Positions 21,301-36,021 of a DNA stretch of 64,000 bases are shown here, piece after piece; position 1 is the first letter of the stretch; each line of letters begins with the position of its first letter. The stretch is taken from assembly GCA_019973155.2 (NCBI GenBank), contig BPQB01000005.1, positions 620,001-684,000 of the forward strand, written 5' to 3'. The position numbers and the translations under genes were made by a program. This DNA comes from Phanerochaete sordida (Eukaryota; Basidiomycota; Agaricomycetes; Polyporales; Phanerochaetaceae). The notes below the pieces were generated by a model. That model ran no database searches and was not told where the DNA came from. It saw nothing but the letters and a program-made list of their open reading frames with translations.

Positions 21301-23385
21301 TCATCACACTCGTCCATCAAGTACAGCGCCCGACGGTGCGCCATTTGCTGCAGTAGGAGCTTCGAGCCATGTTCATAATGCTGACCATGGAAATATGGCT
21401 GTAAGCTGTTGTTCTTCTCTTTGTCTCTCCGCTCGAAGAAGTGGCAGATCTTCATGAACCTGATTTCGACCTCTACATGAGAATTGAGTGAATGCAATAG
21501 TGTAGCACTCACCATTTCGTGTCGATGAACTTATCCCCAGACTTGGCAGGCTCTGTAAGGGCGTTCTTGGCCCGCCTCCTGTGGGAATCTTTACCAGGTG
21601 TCACAGCCACTGTATCCCCAATCTACAGAAGTCAGCCCACCAGTACTGTGCAGCAACCTTTTTTCAGTGCATGTACCTTGTACACTACGCCATCAATCAC
21701 AACCGACTCGTAGTGCTTTGCACGCCAGGAGCTGCTAGGTCCCCACTTGTGCTCGATCCTTTCCCCGTGTGTGCGATAGGTCCTCACGGTCTTTGACTTC
21801 TCGCTGCGAGGCGGATCGTCCATTGGCACCTCCTGTAGATGCTCTTGGGGGAACAGCCTCGCAGCTAAGTCATACACCTTTGGCGTGACAGTGGTCTTGC
21901 TCTCGTATGCGTGGTATTTGATAGACTTCTGCGTGCGATTGGTTGCCGGAAGCTTCGCAGCGTGGAGAAGAGAGGCAATAATGGGTACTTTGCGCAATCG
22001 ATGAAGCACCTTATTGGCTCTCTTGTCCTTGCAAAGTGTGTTGAATGCTTCACAGATGTAGTCAATCTATCAGCGAAGTCAGTAAGCAGTAGATGTAGTG
22101 ATTTGAAGACTCGGACCGCATCTGGGGATGTGAGGAGTTCACCAGATACATGGACACCGGATATCGAGAGTTGTAAGTGTGTGAGATACTGCTCAAACTC
22201 TTCCAGAGTCAGCTTCCGCTCAGGGTCCTGTAGAACACAGGCTAAGAGCTCATGAAAGAGTCGGTGCTTGACCTGGAACGGAGCGTAACGTTCGAGATAG
22301 GGTGGCGCCGGGTCCTTCAGGATGTACCATGCATGGGCAGTGCTAATCCAAATACGCCTGAGGGTTGTGAGGGATACGTTCACAGAGAGAAGATGTATAT
22401 GCTCACGTGTCAAGACAAAACGTCTTCTGACTGTAGTCCTCGATATGATTGACGTTCACTTCGAGGATGGCGGAAAGCTGGACGAGCGGCGTGTTCAAGA
22501 CATTGGCAAAAGCACTCTCGTCGTCAGCATCTTCTTCTTCTGAGACACTGTCGCTGTCGTCATTGACGAAAGAAGTCACGTAGCCCGTGGCGCCATATCC
22601 TTGGCTGGCATGCACCTCCTCGAGATATACCATACGCCGCGTCTCTATTTCGTATATCACGAAATTGTCGAGGACGCGGATTGGTATAGTATCCTCGTCC
22701 GGGAGAGTGTTGGACGCCTCTTCTGGAATGACGAGCTTTAGCTCATCTAATGCCTCGTCCGGGTTGTCGAGGGCTGCCAATTGTGCCGCTGAACTTGGCT
22801 CTCGCGAGCTTGCTTTATCTGGGAGCACTGCAGAAGCACTGCTGCTGTTTGTCACCAATTAGTTTACAACAAAAAAATGGTACCAACCTGTTGATATGTT
22901 CTTCAGTATCCATGCTTTCTGCGCCCGAGTCTACGGGCACCTCTAACGAAGTACTCCGAGAGGGCACTTCACGCTCTGCGTAGCGACGTGCTCTACAAAT
23001 GTTGATGAGGCCGCTTGTAGACGCAGACCCGCACATCTTACATGTTCATGAGTTCCTCTGGATCCGTCTCTGACGCGGTATCCCTGATGCAAAGTAGAGA
23101 TTAATCAATGGAGCAGCAAGGCTCGCGGTGGGCACGTACGGAGCGGCATAGAACGACAAAGGTACCTCACGGCGGCCCTGGCTAAAGCAAAATCTCAACA
23201 AAAGTCCGAAGGCTGCTGAATGAAGCTGACCGGGATTGCCCCCCTGCGAATAGCCCATATCGCCGCTTTGTGGAAGACGTAGCAGCCTGCGGTGGGTGTT
23301 CTGAGCCAATGGCACTGGTATCGCTCCGTGGGATGGCGTCGGTACGTTTAGTTGCCCTCTGCTTCTGGGCAGTGTGCTTGGGCAT
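18363..23385 (-). CDS. dnmt1: DNMT1-type cytosine-5 DNA methyltransferase (RFTS-BAH-BAH-MTase)
   Basis: Maintenance methyltransferase transferring methyl from SAM to cytosine in hemimethylated DNA at replication forks. In order: a basic Ser/Thr-rich N-terminus (MPKHTAQKQRATKR); a replication-foci (RFTS) domain containing IPIRVLDNFVIYEIETRRMV, an acidic loop and AWYILKDPAPPYLERYAPF; a first BAH domain around ESVVIDGVVYKIGDTVAV; a second around YHVHDFVYLRPV; then the catalytic domain. Catalytic motifs: I (LELFAGAGGLAAGL), IV (GGPPCQSFSGANR, catalytic Cys), VI (FLLENVTG), VIII (YGAPQARERVFFWA), IX (LTVRECARAQGF) and X (QIGNAVPVPLARALGKELG). There are many short introns. The first two exon junctions (near 23050-23220) are not fully resolved, so the start at 23385 is the least certain part. 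The gene is divergent from MCM7 with 159 bp between start codons. Confidence 0.92.
20074..20175 (-). repeat. 51-bp imperfect tandem duplication inside the DNMT1 catalytic domain
   Basis: Two copies of a 51-bp unit start at 20074 and 20125 on the plus strand, both beginning AGC(G/A)GCTTCTTGTCGTT. On the coding strand they encode a 17-residue unit of the form (S/P)SRN(S/P)NDKK(L/P)LPP. They lie directly before the GDVDFICGGPPCQ catalytic loop, so they add to the variable linker between motifs III and IV without breaking frame. Confidence 0.75.
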
Positions 23386-23544
23386 TCGTACGAGGTAGAC
23401 GGGGGAGGGGGACAGAGGCTGAGTCCCCGAGAGCGCAGGGAAAGATCCAAGGTCCCCGCACTTGCTTGGCGCCCATCAAGGAACGCGTCGCGTTCACGCT
23501 CGGCGCTCAGCGCTCAGCCGCCCAATCCCTTGTCTTCCACCACC
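23386..23544. promoter_or_regulatory. bidirectional promoter of DNMT1 and MCM7 with an MCB-like element
   Basis: The 159 bp between the two start codons contains ACGCGT at 23483-23488 (the MluI cell-cycle box bound by MBF in ascomycete yeasts), TTGGCGCC at about 23466-23473 resembling an E2F site, and CCAAT at 23522-23526. There is no TATA box. Element identity is by match only; activity is inferred. Confidence 0.55.
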
Positions 23545-26268
<2,724 letters not shown>

Positions 26269-26437
26269 ACTGGGACTCATTGACTCATTGCCCTGCTCTT
26301 CTTCGTTTATGTCTCGTCTTACTTGCTTTTCTCTCGCTCTGTACGGTACTCCTGTGTCTAACCTGTTATTCTGCAATATAAATATACCATGATAGATGGA
26401 ACAAAAACTACACCGATGGGTCAATTATAGCTAGGTA

Positions 26438-29181
26438 TCATGAATGAGGTTCCTGTGATGCGTGCTCCCAACTCTCCCCGCTCCCACTTCCACTCCCTGA
26501 GGGGCTGTCTGACCTCTCCTTGTGGTGCGGGTTGGGCTCGTCCTTGTATCGTGTGGGTGGTCCACTGGCGCTGACCGGGTCTTCGTCGTCCAAGAACGCA
26601 GAATGGTATCCCAGCCCAACAGTCGAGCTGTCCGCGCCTCGGCGCAGACGCGTCTCCTCGTCCGCATCCTCGTCATCTTCGTCCTCATCAAACGCGGCAT
26701 ACAACTCCTTCGAACGCGGGCCCGCGCGGCCGCCACCGACGTGGCTCATCGCGAGCTCGTCGCCCGCAGGCAAGCTCGTGTAGTTCTGACGGCGGCGCAC
26801 GGAGCGGCGCCAGAAGAAGAGGCCCGCGCCTGCGCCGAAGAGCACGACGGCGCCGAGCGCGACGAAGAACCATGTCTGGCTCGTCATCAGCTTCGACATG
26901 TCCGAGAACCAGCCCTCGTCGGGCGTGGGCGTTGTCGAAGGCGTGCCGCTTGGTGCAGCCTCTGCGTCATCGACAGGCTTGCCCTCCGTCGAGTTACTCG
27001 ATCCCGGGAAGGCCGGCTTGTTCGCCTCGCCAGGCGCGTCACCGTGGTCGCCGGGGAGATGTGCTGTAGGTTTGGGGATAGTTTTACTGGTCGTGGAAGC
27101 CGATGGGATGGGTGCAGGAGACTCGTCCTCACTCGGGAATAGTGGAGGGAGAGTGCCGTCGATGATAGGTACTTCGTACGTCTTCGCCTGTGAAGCGTCG
27201 ATGACAGAACCCCAGAAGGTCATCGTCCAGCCGAGGAACTTGCCAGTCTGCTCCTCATTGCCCTGATCGGAGACACGAATCGTCCAGTCACCCACGGGGT
27301 TCTCGTCCCAATGCTTGACCGTGCTGAAGGTCCAGCCAGGGTAGCCAGTCGTAGCCGCGTCGCCGTGGCGCCTGCCCGCCAGGACACTCTTGACGCCGCT
27401 CGGGCTAACAAGCTCGACTTCGACGTCACCTCTGCGGTCATGCTGTATCCAGACCTTGACGGTGATATGCTCGAGCTTCTCGAAGTTGTGCTCGTGCATG
27501 AGGTCGTCCGTTACTGTCATCTTGCTCGTGACACCCTCAGCGGAGATATCCTCGCCACCGCTCATGGACTGGAAGAGGTCCATGGTGCCATTGTTGATTT
27601 GGAGTGTCGGCATCTCGATCCACGCCTGGGGCTTGACAGACTGCCAGTCGCGCGCCGCGTTTACAAAGGCGACGCCGTTGAGAGCACCGTAGCCATATTT
27701 GTAGCTGTAGGCGCGGCCGACAGCAGTTTGCTCCCAGTCAGGATCGTCGGGATTGACCCTGACTGAGGTTTGAACACAGAGATGTTGCATGTCGCGCCAG
27801 TTGAGGTCAGGACGTACGCTCAGGGCGAGGGCGAAGACACCAGCAGCGTTAGGAGCAGCGGCGGAAGTTCCACCGTGGTTAGACGAGCACTTGTTTTTGC
27901 CTACGTCCGTGGTCGTCTGCGAAATGATTAGCACATGGTATTCCAAATCGATGTTTTGCTCACAATATGGTTTCCGCTGCCCGAAGAGTACGCCACAATC
28001 ATGTTCGCAGCGCAAGCTTCGGAGTAATCGGGGTGAAGGCCCTTGTAATCGAGTGACGCGACCGTGATCGAGTAGATGCTGTTCGTGTAACCATCGAAGT
28101 TACACTGGTCCCCGCTCCGACCTCCGTTTCCGCTGGCGAAGACGAAAACGGAGCCCAAGCCTCCACGGCCGTTCTGGATGCCGTTGAGCATCGCTTTCTT
28201 GACGAGGTAGCCCGGCGCCTCCATGGATCGCCCGTCGTCCGGCGGGCCCCAGCTGCATGAGAAGATAGACGCGTTCTGGTATCCAAAATTCAATGAAGCA
28301 GCTTCGTCGATGTCGGATATGGGGCCCGAGAGAATGCGCACGCCGGCGACCTTCGATTCGTACGCGATGCCTACACCACATACGTCGTTCTTCACTGCAG
28401 CAATCTGGCCCGCACAGCGCGTTCCGTGATGGTCATCGAAGAGCTTGGGCGTCGGGAGGTCCTCGTGGTCGTTGTAGTCGTGAGAACCCTCTGCGTACTG
28501 AGCGGCGTGTCAAGACCGGGCAACTCCCACCGCTACGGGAACGGCACTCACAAAGTTCGCAGCGAGGTCGTCGCTGTTGTAGTCCAGCCCATCGTCCACG
28601 AGCGTCGTGATGACGCCCTTACCCGTGATGCCCTGCTCCCAGAGGGCCGAGACGTTCATCATATGCTGCGGAAAGTCGTCGTTGACAAGATGCCACTGCT
28701 TCCCAAACTGCGGGTCGACGATGCTCAACGCTCGGGCGACATCGTCGGAGGTTGGCGCATCGGGCTGGTCGCCTGGGCGGATGGGTGGTGGTGCTCGCTT
28801 CGCGCGCTGCCGCAGCGTCTGGCGCGACAGGTACTTGACGGACGACGCTACCCGCTTGCTGAGCAAGACATCCGCGTCTCGTGAATATAATGGGCCCTCT
28901 GCTCGCGAGCGTATGCTGTCGAAAGTCCGGACTACGCGGTCCTCGTCTGACCGGGCTGAGAGTGACGACAGTGCCGTCCGCACCAGGTAATGATGTGGGA
29001 GTTCTCCAGCTGGCTCTACCACCTCTACCCCCAATGCCCTCGCAACTTCGTCCAGCGAAGCGGTCGCTGAAGGATCGTGTTCTATGACATAGTAGGCGTG
29101 GGTGTTGTATTCCCGCTTCACAGGCCGTGCTGCAAGGACAGAGTGTACAAGGAGCGCGACAACCAGGCCAGAGAGACGCAT
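26438..29181 (-). CDS. kex2: kexin-type prohormone-processing protease
   Basis: Late-Golgi subtilase cleaving after Lys-Arg and Arg-Arg pairs in secreted precursors. A signal peptide (residues 1-17) is followed by a prodomain with candidate self-cleavage sites LLSKR near 110 and RAKR near 129. The catalytic triad is Asp in TTLVDDGLDY (about 196), His in DDHHGTRCAG and Ser in NHGGTSAAAP, with the oxyanion Asn in FASGNGGRSGD. A P domain with VKVWIQHDRRGDVEVELVSP and DWTIRVSDQG follows, then a Ser/Thr/Pro-rich stalk, one membrane span (WFFVALGAVVLFGAGAGLFF) and an acidic cytosolic tail with YTSL, a possible YxxPhi sorting signal. Two introns lie in the catalytic region. About 875 residues. It ends 170 bp from the convergent MCM7 stop. 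Confidence 0.95.
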
Positions 29182-29492
29182 CGCAGAGGAAGCAGGGGAT
29201 GCCTGCGAGAGGTAAAAGGAAGGACTGGGGCTGCCAGCAAAGGCTTTGGACGGAGTCGCAAGCCGGGCGAAGGAAATATGAAGGGTTCAAGGGCGAGGCG
29301 GTGAAAGTAGCAGCACAAGTGTGGGCTTCATCAGTTTCATGATTCCCTAGGAGCGCTTGCAGACGCTCCCACAGATACCAAGTCCTGCGCAACTATGTCG
29401 AGATTGTGAAAGATTCTAGAGATAATTGGATGGTGTAGAGAATAAAGTACGATGTGCAAGGAAGACAGCACAAGCAATGAGACATGAAACGT
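29182..29492. other. KEX2 promoter and ATG9 3' flank
   Basis: A 311-bp gap between tandem minus-strand genes. Purine-rich on the plus strand near 29200-29310, that is, pyrimidine-rich in the direction of KEX2 transcription, as is common upstream of fungal starts. No other feature seen. Confidence 0.4.
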
Positions 29493-32400
29493 TCAGATCG
29501 CCCTTGGCGGACCCCTTCCTCTCCCCTTCAAATTGACGCCTGTACCGTAGATCTGCGCGAGCAGACCAAGCACACCGCCATCCTCGAGCTCCTCATCTTC
29601 TTCTTGCTGTGACTGAGACACAGAGCGAACTTTGGCTCTCCGTCCATCAACGTATGATTCTCCAAGCATGCTGCCCACTCCACCATCCTCCGCCAACTCC
29701 TCCTCGGGGATCGTGCTCGTCTGCAGGTTGAGCTCGGGTGCCGCTGGCCCGGCGCTGCCATGGGAGTCCCCTAAGATAGCAGTCTGTGCCATGCCTAGCC
29801 CAGCAGTGCTCTGGAAAATGGTGGAGGACGAGGATGGTCCGCCAACGCGGCTCTGTCCCATGCGCCGCCGCGCCATCTGGCTGGCTTGCAGCGCCCTGTC
29901 ATACTGACTGGCCTTCGTACTGAGGTCCGCAGTTTGCTCTCCTTCGAGTATCGTCGACTCCATTCCGTGGGACGGTCTGCGAGCCAGCCTCCGGCGTCCA
30001 AGACCGACAGTGCTAAAGTCCGCCATCCGGCTGAGGTATAAGGAGCCTGATGGGTCGGACGGTATCCACTCTGGGTGCGCTGCTTTGAAGTTGAGGAAAC
30101 TCTTCTCCATCTTGCCCTCCTTAGACATTAGGCGTTCGTCGTTCACTTGAGTAGGTGCACCAAACTAGAGGAAGGCCATGAGTACATGTCGATTCAGAGT
30201 AATTGGGTGCTACTCACCTTCACATTCCCGTGCCGCTGGAAGTCGAACACAGCAAAGCTACAGACATAGCCTAGCCCATCGACATGAATGGAGAACTCTC
30301 TGAAGAAGTCGATGATGGCTGGTGCACACTCCGGGAGGGAGTACCAGAGGACAAAGGGCGTAAGCAGTACGGAAAGGAGCTCCTGAGCGTAGATCACGAT
30401 CTTCATCTGGAACAGCTCTCCGAACTCTTGGTGGACCTGCGGTGGAGTTTAGCCATAGTAGTGTTGAGATGATTGTCGGTAACATACCTTCTTCGCATGT
30501 AGCTGCTCTTTCCACTCGTCAGGCATATAATGTGTGTACTGTATGACTTCCGTCATAAGTAGCTCCGGATCAAACACTCTGTTCTCTTCTGGAATCATGC
30601 CTCGCGCAACCGCAAGGATAGAACCAAAGAGCGTGAGATAGAAGAGCACAGTCCGGTGTGGGGTGATTTCGAAGTGGACAATCGTGTCGGGATCCAGCAC
30701 AGACGCTAACAATAACACCGCAGCGAACGAGCCTGCGATGAACGTCACAAAGCTAAAACGCAAGATGTTGATGAGCACAGCTCCTTACTTGGGACATAGA
30801 CAACGTACCGAACAATGATCGTGACCTTCTCGTTGGGGAACTGCCCGATGTACAGGCTCGCGGTGGGGTACGACTCGTTCAACCTCCGAGCGAAGTTGTG
30901 AGGGAGCTCGTTGAACTCTCTAAACTTCCACTGCGCGAATGGAGTGTACCGACGGCCGCTCATGTTCGACGGGTTTTTGTGATATTCCTGGGACACGCGC
31001 CACGAAATGTATCAGAAGTGCTCTTACGAGCGTCGGCAACGACCTACCTCGAAGTAACGGAAGAACGAGTACATGAGCAGGTATAAAACGATCAACGGCG
31101 CAAAGATGGCGTTGAGGATACCCATAAAGATGAATCGTCGTTGCAACCTAGTGAAAGTTAGCTACTACTATGTGGCGTAGCGACCGAACGTACCCTTCTA
31201 TCAACTGCGGCCTGTTTTTGCTGCTGAGAAAGATCTTTCTCACTTTGCCGCTCCTGTTGAAGAGGAACTCCATGAGGCAGAATCGGAGGTTCCATTCCAG
31301 TGCTCGCGTGAGCATTCTGCCTTTAGCGTCTTCGCCGATCCAGTGTCTCAGCAGCGGGGGCAAGGGGATGCGCAGGTCGAGAAGCTCCTTGTTGAAGAGC
31401 GCGATGAGGTAGTTCTCCTGGCGCATGATACGGTTCGCGATGTCGTGTGCGTCAAGCTTTGCAGTGACGGAGGCCGTTCCCGTTGAAGAAATGGCGGTCA
31501 ATGGGTTCTCTTCTCGAATGGCGCCGATGCGACGCACTACCTCCGGCCAGGAGATAGTTTGTATATCTGCCTAATCGAAGAGTCAGCTTCGACGCAGTGA
31601 GCACATGCCAACTGGCTTACATCGGGAATCCGCAGCAGGTGGGTATAGAAGTTGTACATGTCCACCAAGCGGACTATGCTCATGATGTACGCCACAAACT
31701 GCCAGACGAAGAAGGCGGCGAATAGTACGAAAAACAGGAACGTGAAGCCAGTAAATCTGCGGACTGGTCAGCACACCCCGACGCTCTCGAACGAGCTACT
31801 GTACCTGGAGACGCATCGCGGGACCACTACCTCGGATAGTTGCGTTACTTTGTCATGGCGAATACGCGAGTAATCCACGCATCCCAAGAGGAAGGTGGAA
31901 AACCCAATGACAAACCCGACAGTCCTAGGGAGAGCAATCAATTACTCCACGTACAAGGGCGACAGACTAGACGATTACCGACAGCAGATTCAATCCACGC
32001 GACAAGGCTATGCTGTAGATTCCTTTGCCCTCGTAATAGTAGTACGCCTCCTGGAGAAATTCGTCGAGGTTGTATACGTTCACCCAATTCCACAAAGCGC
32101 GTTCGTAGGCATCCAAGCCGCGCATCTGTTTGGGCTTATGCTCATGCAAAGGCGGAGCAGTGGACGTGTCGTCTTCCACGTCCAGTTCAGACGGGCGTAG
32201 TGGCAGCTTCCCGTCGCTCGGAGCGGGGGGCAGCGTTGTGGGTAGGATAGGTGGCATAGGCCTGCGTCCTGTGGAATGCAGCGGCCGTTGCCTACGATCG
32301 CGTTCCTTGCCTTTGTGTGAGGATGGGCGCGGTGTGGATGGTGAATGGGGCTTGCGGACGCCAGAAGCAGGCGCAGCCGCCTCAATCATGAAGTCCTGGG

Positions 32401-32776
32401 GCACCTCGTCATCGGACGACTCGTTCTCGTGCCTAGCGTCGTCTTGTTTAATGTTAGGCCTCAGTACGCTCATCTCCGAGGTGTCTCCACGCCACCCTAC
32501 ATGCCGCTGCTTGCCCTTGGAGGTGGGCGGACTGCGGTGCACATGTCCCGCCTCGATGTCACCGGCCGCGTGTCCGTTATCGCCCTCTTCCTCTTCTTCC
32601 TCAAGGACAGACTGGTTGGCCTGCATATACCCTTGGTACGCGCGGCCCATCATCGGGTTGAGCATGTTGAGAAATGGTCGAGAACCACTGCCTCCTGGAA
32701 ATATAGACTGAGAGCCGTGGAGCGAGCGAGTAGACGATGTGGGACGAGCGGAAGAGTTTGGAGGGGAGTTAGACAT
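29493..32776 (-). CDS. atg9: autophagy lipid scramblase ATG9
   Basis: Multispanning membrane protein of Golgi-derived vesicles that seed the phagophore and scramble phospholipids. The N-terminal 240 residues are Ser/Pro-rich with acidic patches, then comes the conserved core: [20 protein letters not shown], a first membrane span ([20 protein letters not shown]), [20 protein letters not shown], the [20 protein letters not shown] span, [17 protein letters not shown] and [20 protein letters not shown]. The [20 protein letters not shown] motif is diagnostic. The C-terminal tail is low complexity and ends PPRAI. Several short introns separate these exons. I chose the ATG at 32776 ([16 protein letters not shown]); an in-frame ATG at 32905 would add 43 residues. 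Head-to-head with TAP42. Confidence 0.93.
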
Positions 32777-33105
32777 CTCTGAAGCATTTATGGACCCAGC
32801 AGAGTGCGCAGGATAGGGCAGACGACCTGAAGTCGCTTGCAAGGGCGTCGTTACAGGTGCGGGACAAGCAGCGGATCCGTGCTTGCGTCCCCGCATATCG
32901 CGCATTAGGCAGGTCGTTCACAGCACGTGGCAAAAGCGTGCCAGCGCGTCTTCCCGAGTCACGCATTACGTAGGCGTTACGTCGTAACATGCTCTGCTTT
33001 AGCGCCTGGCTAGCAGGTGAAAGCGGATTGCTTCTCGAGATTCACGCTGCAACCACCACCTTTCGTCGACAACGGCATAACTCTTTATCGCAATACATAG
33101 TACAA
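32777..33105. promoter_or_regulatory. shared 5' region of ATG9 and TAP42
   Basis: 329 bp between divergent starts (202 bp if ATG9 begins at 32905). More AT-rich than the flanking exons, with no clear TATA box or other strong motif. Confidence 0.4.
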
Positions 33106-34562
33106 ATGGACCTCCCACTCGGAAATCTTTTCAATCGCGCGTTGATCACGGCATCGAAGGCATTCGACCTGCCTACGATCCAAGACCAGACACAGGTGCG
33201 TTCGCCAGCCCTCACTTTATAACGAACTCGTGTATTCACCGACAGATGCCGCCATACTGTAGGATCTAATCCATTCTTCTCTATCGGACCTTACAACCGT
33301 CCGAAATCGCGTCAGGGACCTCGCGCTATTTAGCCCTAATGAAACACTGCAAGATATCGCCACCAAGGACCTCGTGTACCTCTTCGTTCCCTTTACACTT
33401 GCAGAAGTGGAGAATCGCGCGAGAACGACCGACCCACAGGAGCGGCTTGGTCGCCTAGGGCGTGCGCAGGTCGGTCTTCTCCTGTCTTGAGTATCTCGCT
33501 GACCAGTGACGTTTTCTCTCAGGCGTACCTGAAGGAATACCTGAGCTATTTGGAAAACTATGAGATCGTTCCGCCAGCTGAGAAGGAACTATATGACAAA
33601 AAGACGAACACTATGGTGGATCCTGCAAAGCGCCGCGAGCTGAAGATCAAGCAGTACCAGAAGGAGAAGGAAATAAGAGGGATGATCGAGGTGCGCGTCT
33701 TCGTCGCTTTGTGAGAAACCTAATCGTACTAATGACCTTTGTAGGCCGTGCGGAAACGGAGAAATCTGTCAGCGGGCGACGAGCCCGCCTCCGACTTCGA
33801 GCTCATCGCGTCCCTGCTACCTACTTCCTCCGCCGCTCAGTCTACCCCGGAAGCCGAGGAGGACTCCGACACGGAAGATATCCTCCGCGAGGCCGCTCTA
33901 CTTCTCTTCCGGCTGACGTATGCGCAGGCGCAGACTTCGCTTGAGAGCCTAGAGCAGGAACAAGAGCTGCTGAAGAGCATACCGTCGGCACCGAAGTCCT
34001 CAGACGATCCGCGTCAGAAAGATGGCAAAGCGAAGGAGCAGGACGACATGTGGAGGCTCGATTCAATATCCAGGGGCGGGCCTGATGGCAAGGGACCCTT
34101 GCTGGATCCGCAGGGCAAGGTGGGGTCGATTTGGGCTTCTCTGTGATAGGAACGCACTTTGACGGAACTCTCTGCAGCCTTTGAGGCCGTTCACTATCCT
34201 GCCTTCCGGTGCCGCAGATCGTGCAAGGTTGCAGGCACAAGTGTTCCAGGCTGACCACAGGTTGCCGACGATGTCCATCGACGAATACCTCGAGATTGAA
34301 CAGCAGCGAGGCAATGTCATCACTGGTGGAGGGTGCGTACCTGTGCTCGCCATGTCAGCCCAAGAATCTTGCTCAAAAGCTTGTTAGACCCGCTTCGGAG
34401 AACAAGCTCACAACCTCAGAGCAATTGCAACTCGACTCCGAGATGGACGGCACCGCGTTCGCAGAGCAGAGGGGTGAGGAGAAGCGACAGAAGGACGAGA
34501 AGTGGGCTCAATACACCGATGTACACCAGAAAGGCGAGGGAAACCGCATGAACAGAGGCTAA
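33106..34562 (+). CDS. tap42: TAP42/alpha4-like regulator of PP2A-type phosphatases
   Basis: Binds PP2A-family catalytic subunits and in yeast links them to TORC1. Exon 1 encodes MDLPLGNLFNRALITASKAF. Later exons give DLIHSSLSDLTTVRNRVRDL, YLKEYLSYLENYEIVPPAEK (alpha-helical TPR-like bundle), RELKIKQYQKEKEIRGMIEA and a second helical region ending in ALLLFRLTYAQAQTSLESLE. The C-terminal family signature is RPFTILPSGAADRARLQAQV and MSIDEYLEIEQQRGNVITGG, then EKRQKDEKWAQYTDVHQKGE with a GNRMNRG end. Introns near 33196, 33472, 33691, 34126 and 34334. Start in AAATGG context. Stop TAA at 34560-34562. Confidence 0.93.
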
Positions 34563-34793
34563 GCTCCATGTATACAAGATCCAAATGTATAGTTGCTGTA
34601 CAATACACCATGCCCAGGCACAGCGAAGGTGCTTGGTATATATCCATTATCGCACAACACAGAGGGGGAGAATAAGCGAGATAATTATCAGCAAGAAAGG
34701 GGTCTATACAGCCGTGCGTGTTCCCATCTGGGAATATAAGGCGCACCGTCTACCTGAACGGCACCTCCTGCAAGTGTGGTGGCGAGCAGAGGC

Positions 34794-35712
<919 letters not shown>

Positions 35713-36021
35713 GTTTGGGAGGAATTAATGAGGACTCTGGGTAAATAGGCAGGGGGAACAGAGGACGGCTGAAACGCTGGCGACGGAGGTGTGAGAGGGC
35801 AGGGTAAGATGACCGTCGTGGCGCGCTGCCGCCGATGCGACGTCTCGCGAGAAGCGCCCAAGGATCCGGGGAACCCTGAGATTAGATTGGCGCCCATGAT
35901 TTTGGGTGATGCATCTCTCCGCATTGCGCATCTCTCCGTCATCTCTGCACACGCTCCGGGTCTCGGTCTCTGACTCGCCTGCACACTCTTGCTCTCATAC
36001 ACAACGCTGCGCAGGCTGGCC
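35713..36021. promoter_or_regulatory. shared 5' region of YPT6 and the MTHFR gene
   Basis: 309 bp between divergent starts. No TATA box. Pyrimidine-rich just upstream of the MTHFR start. No ORF of substance. Confidence 0.4.
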
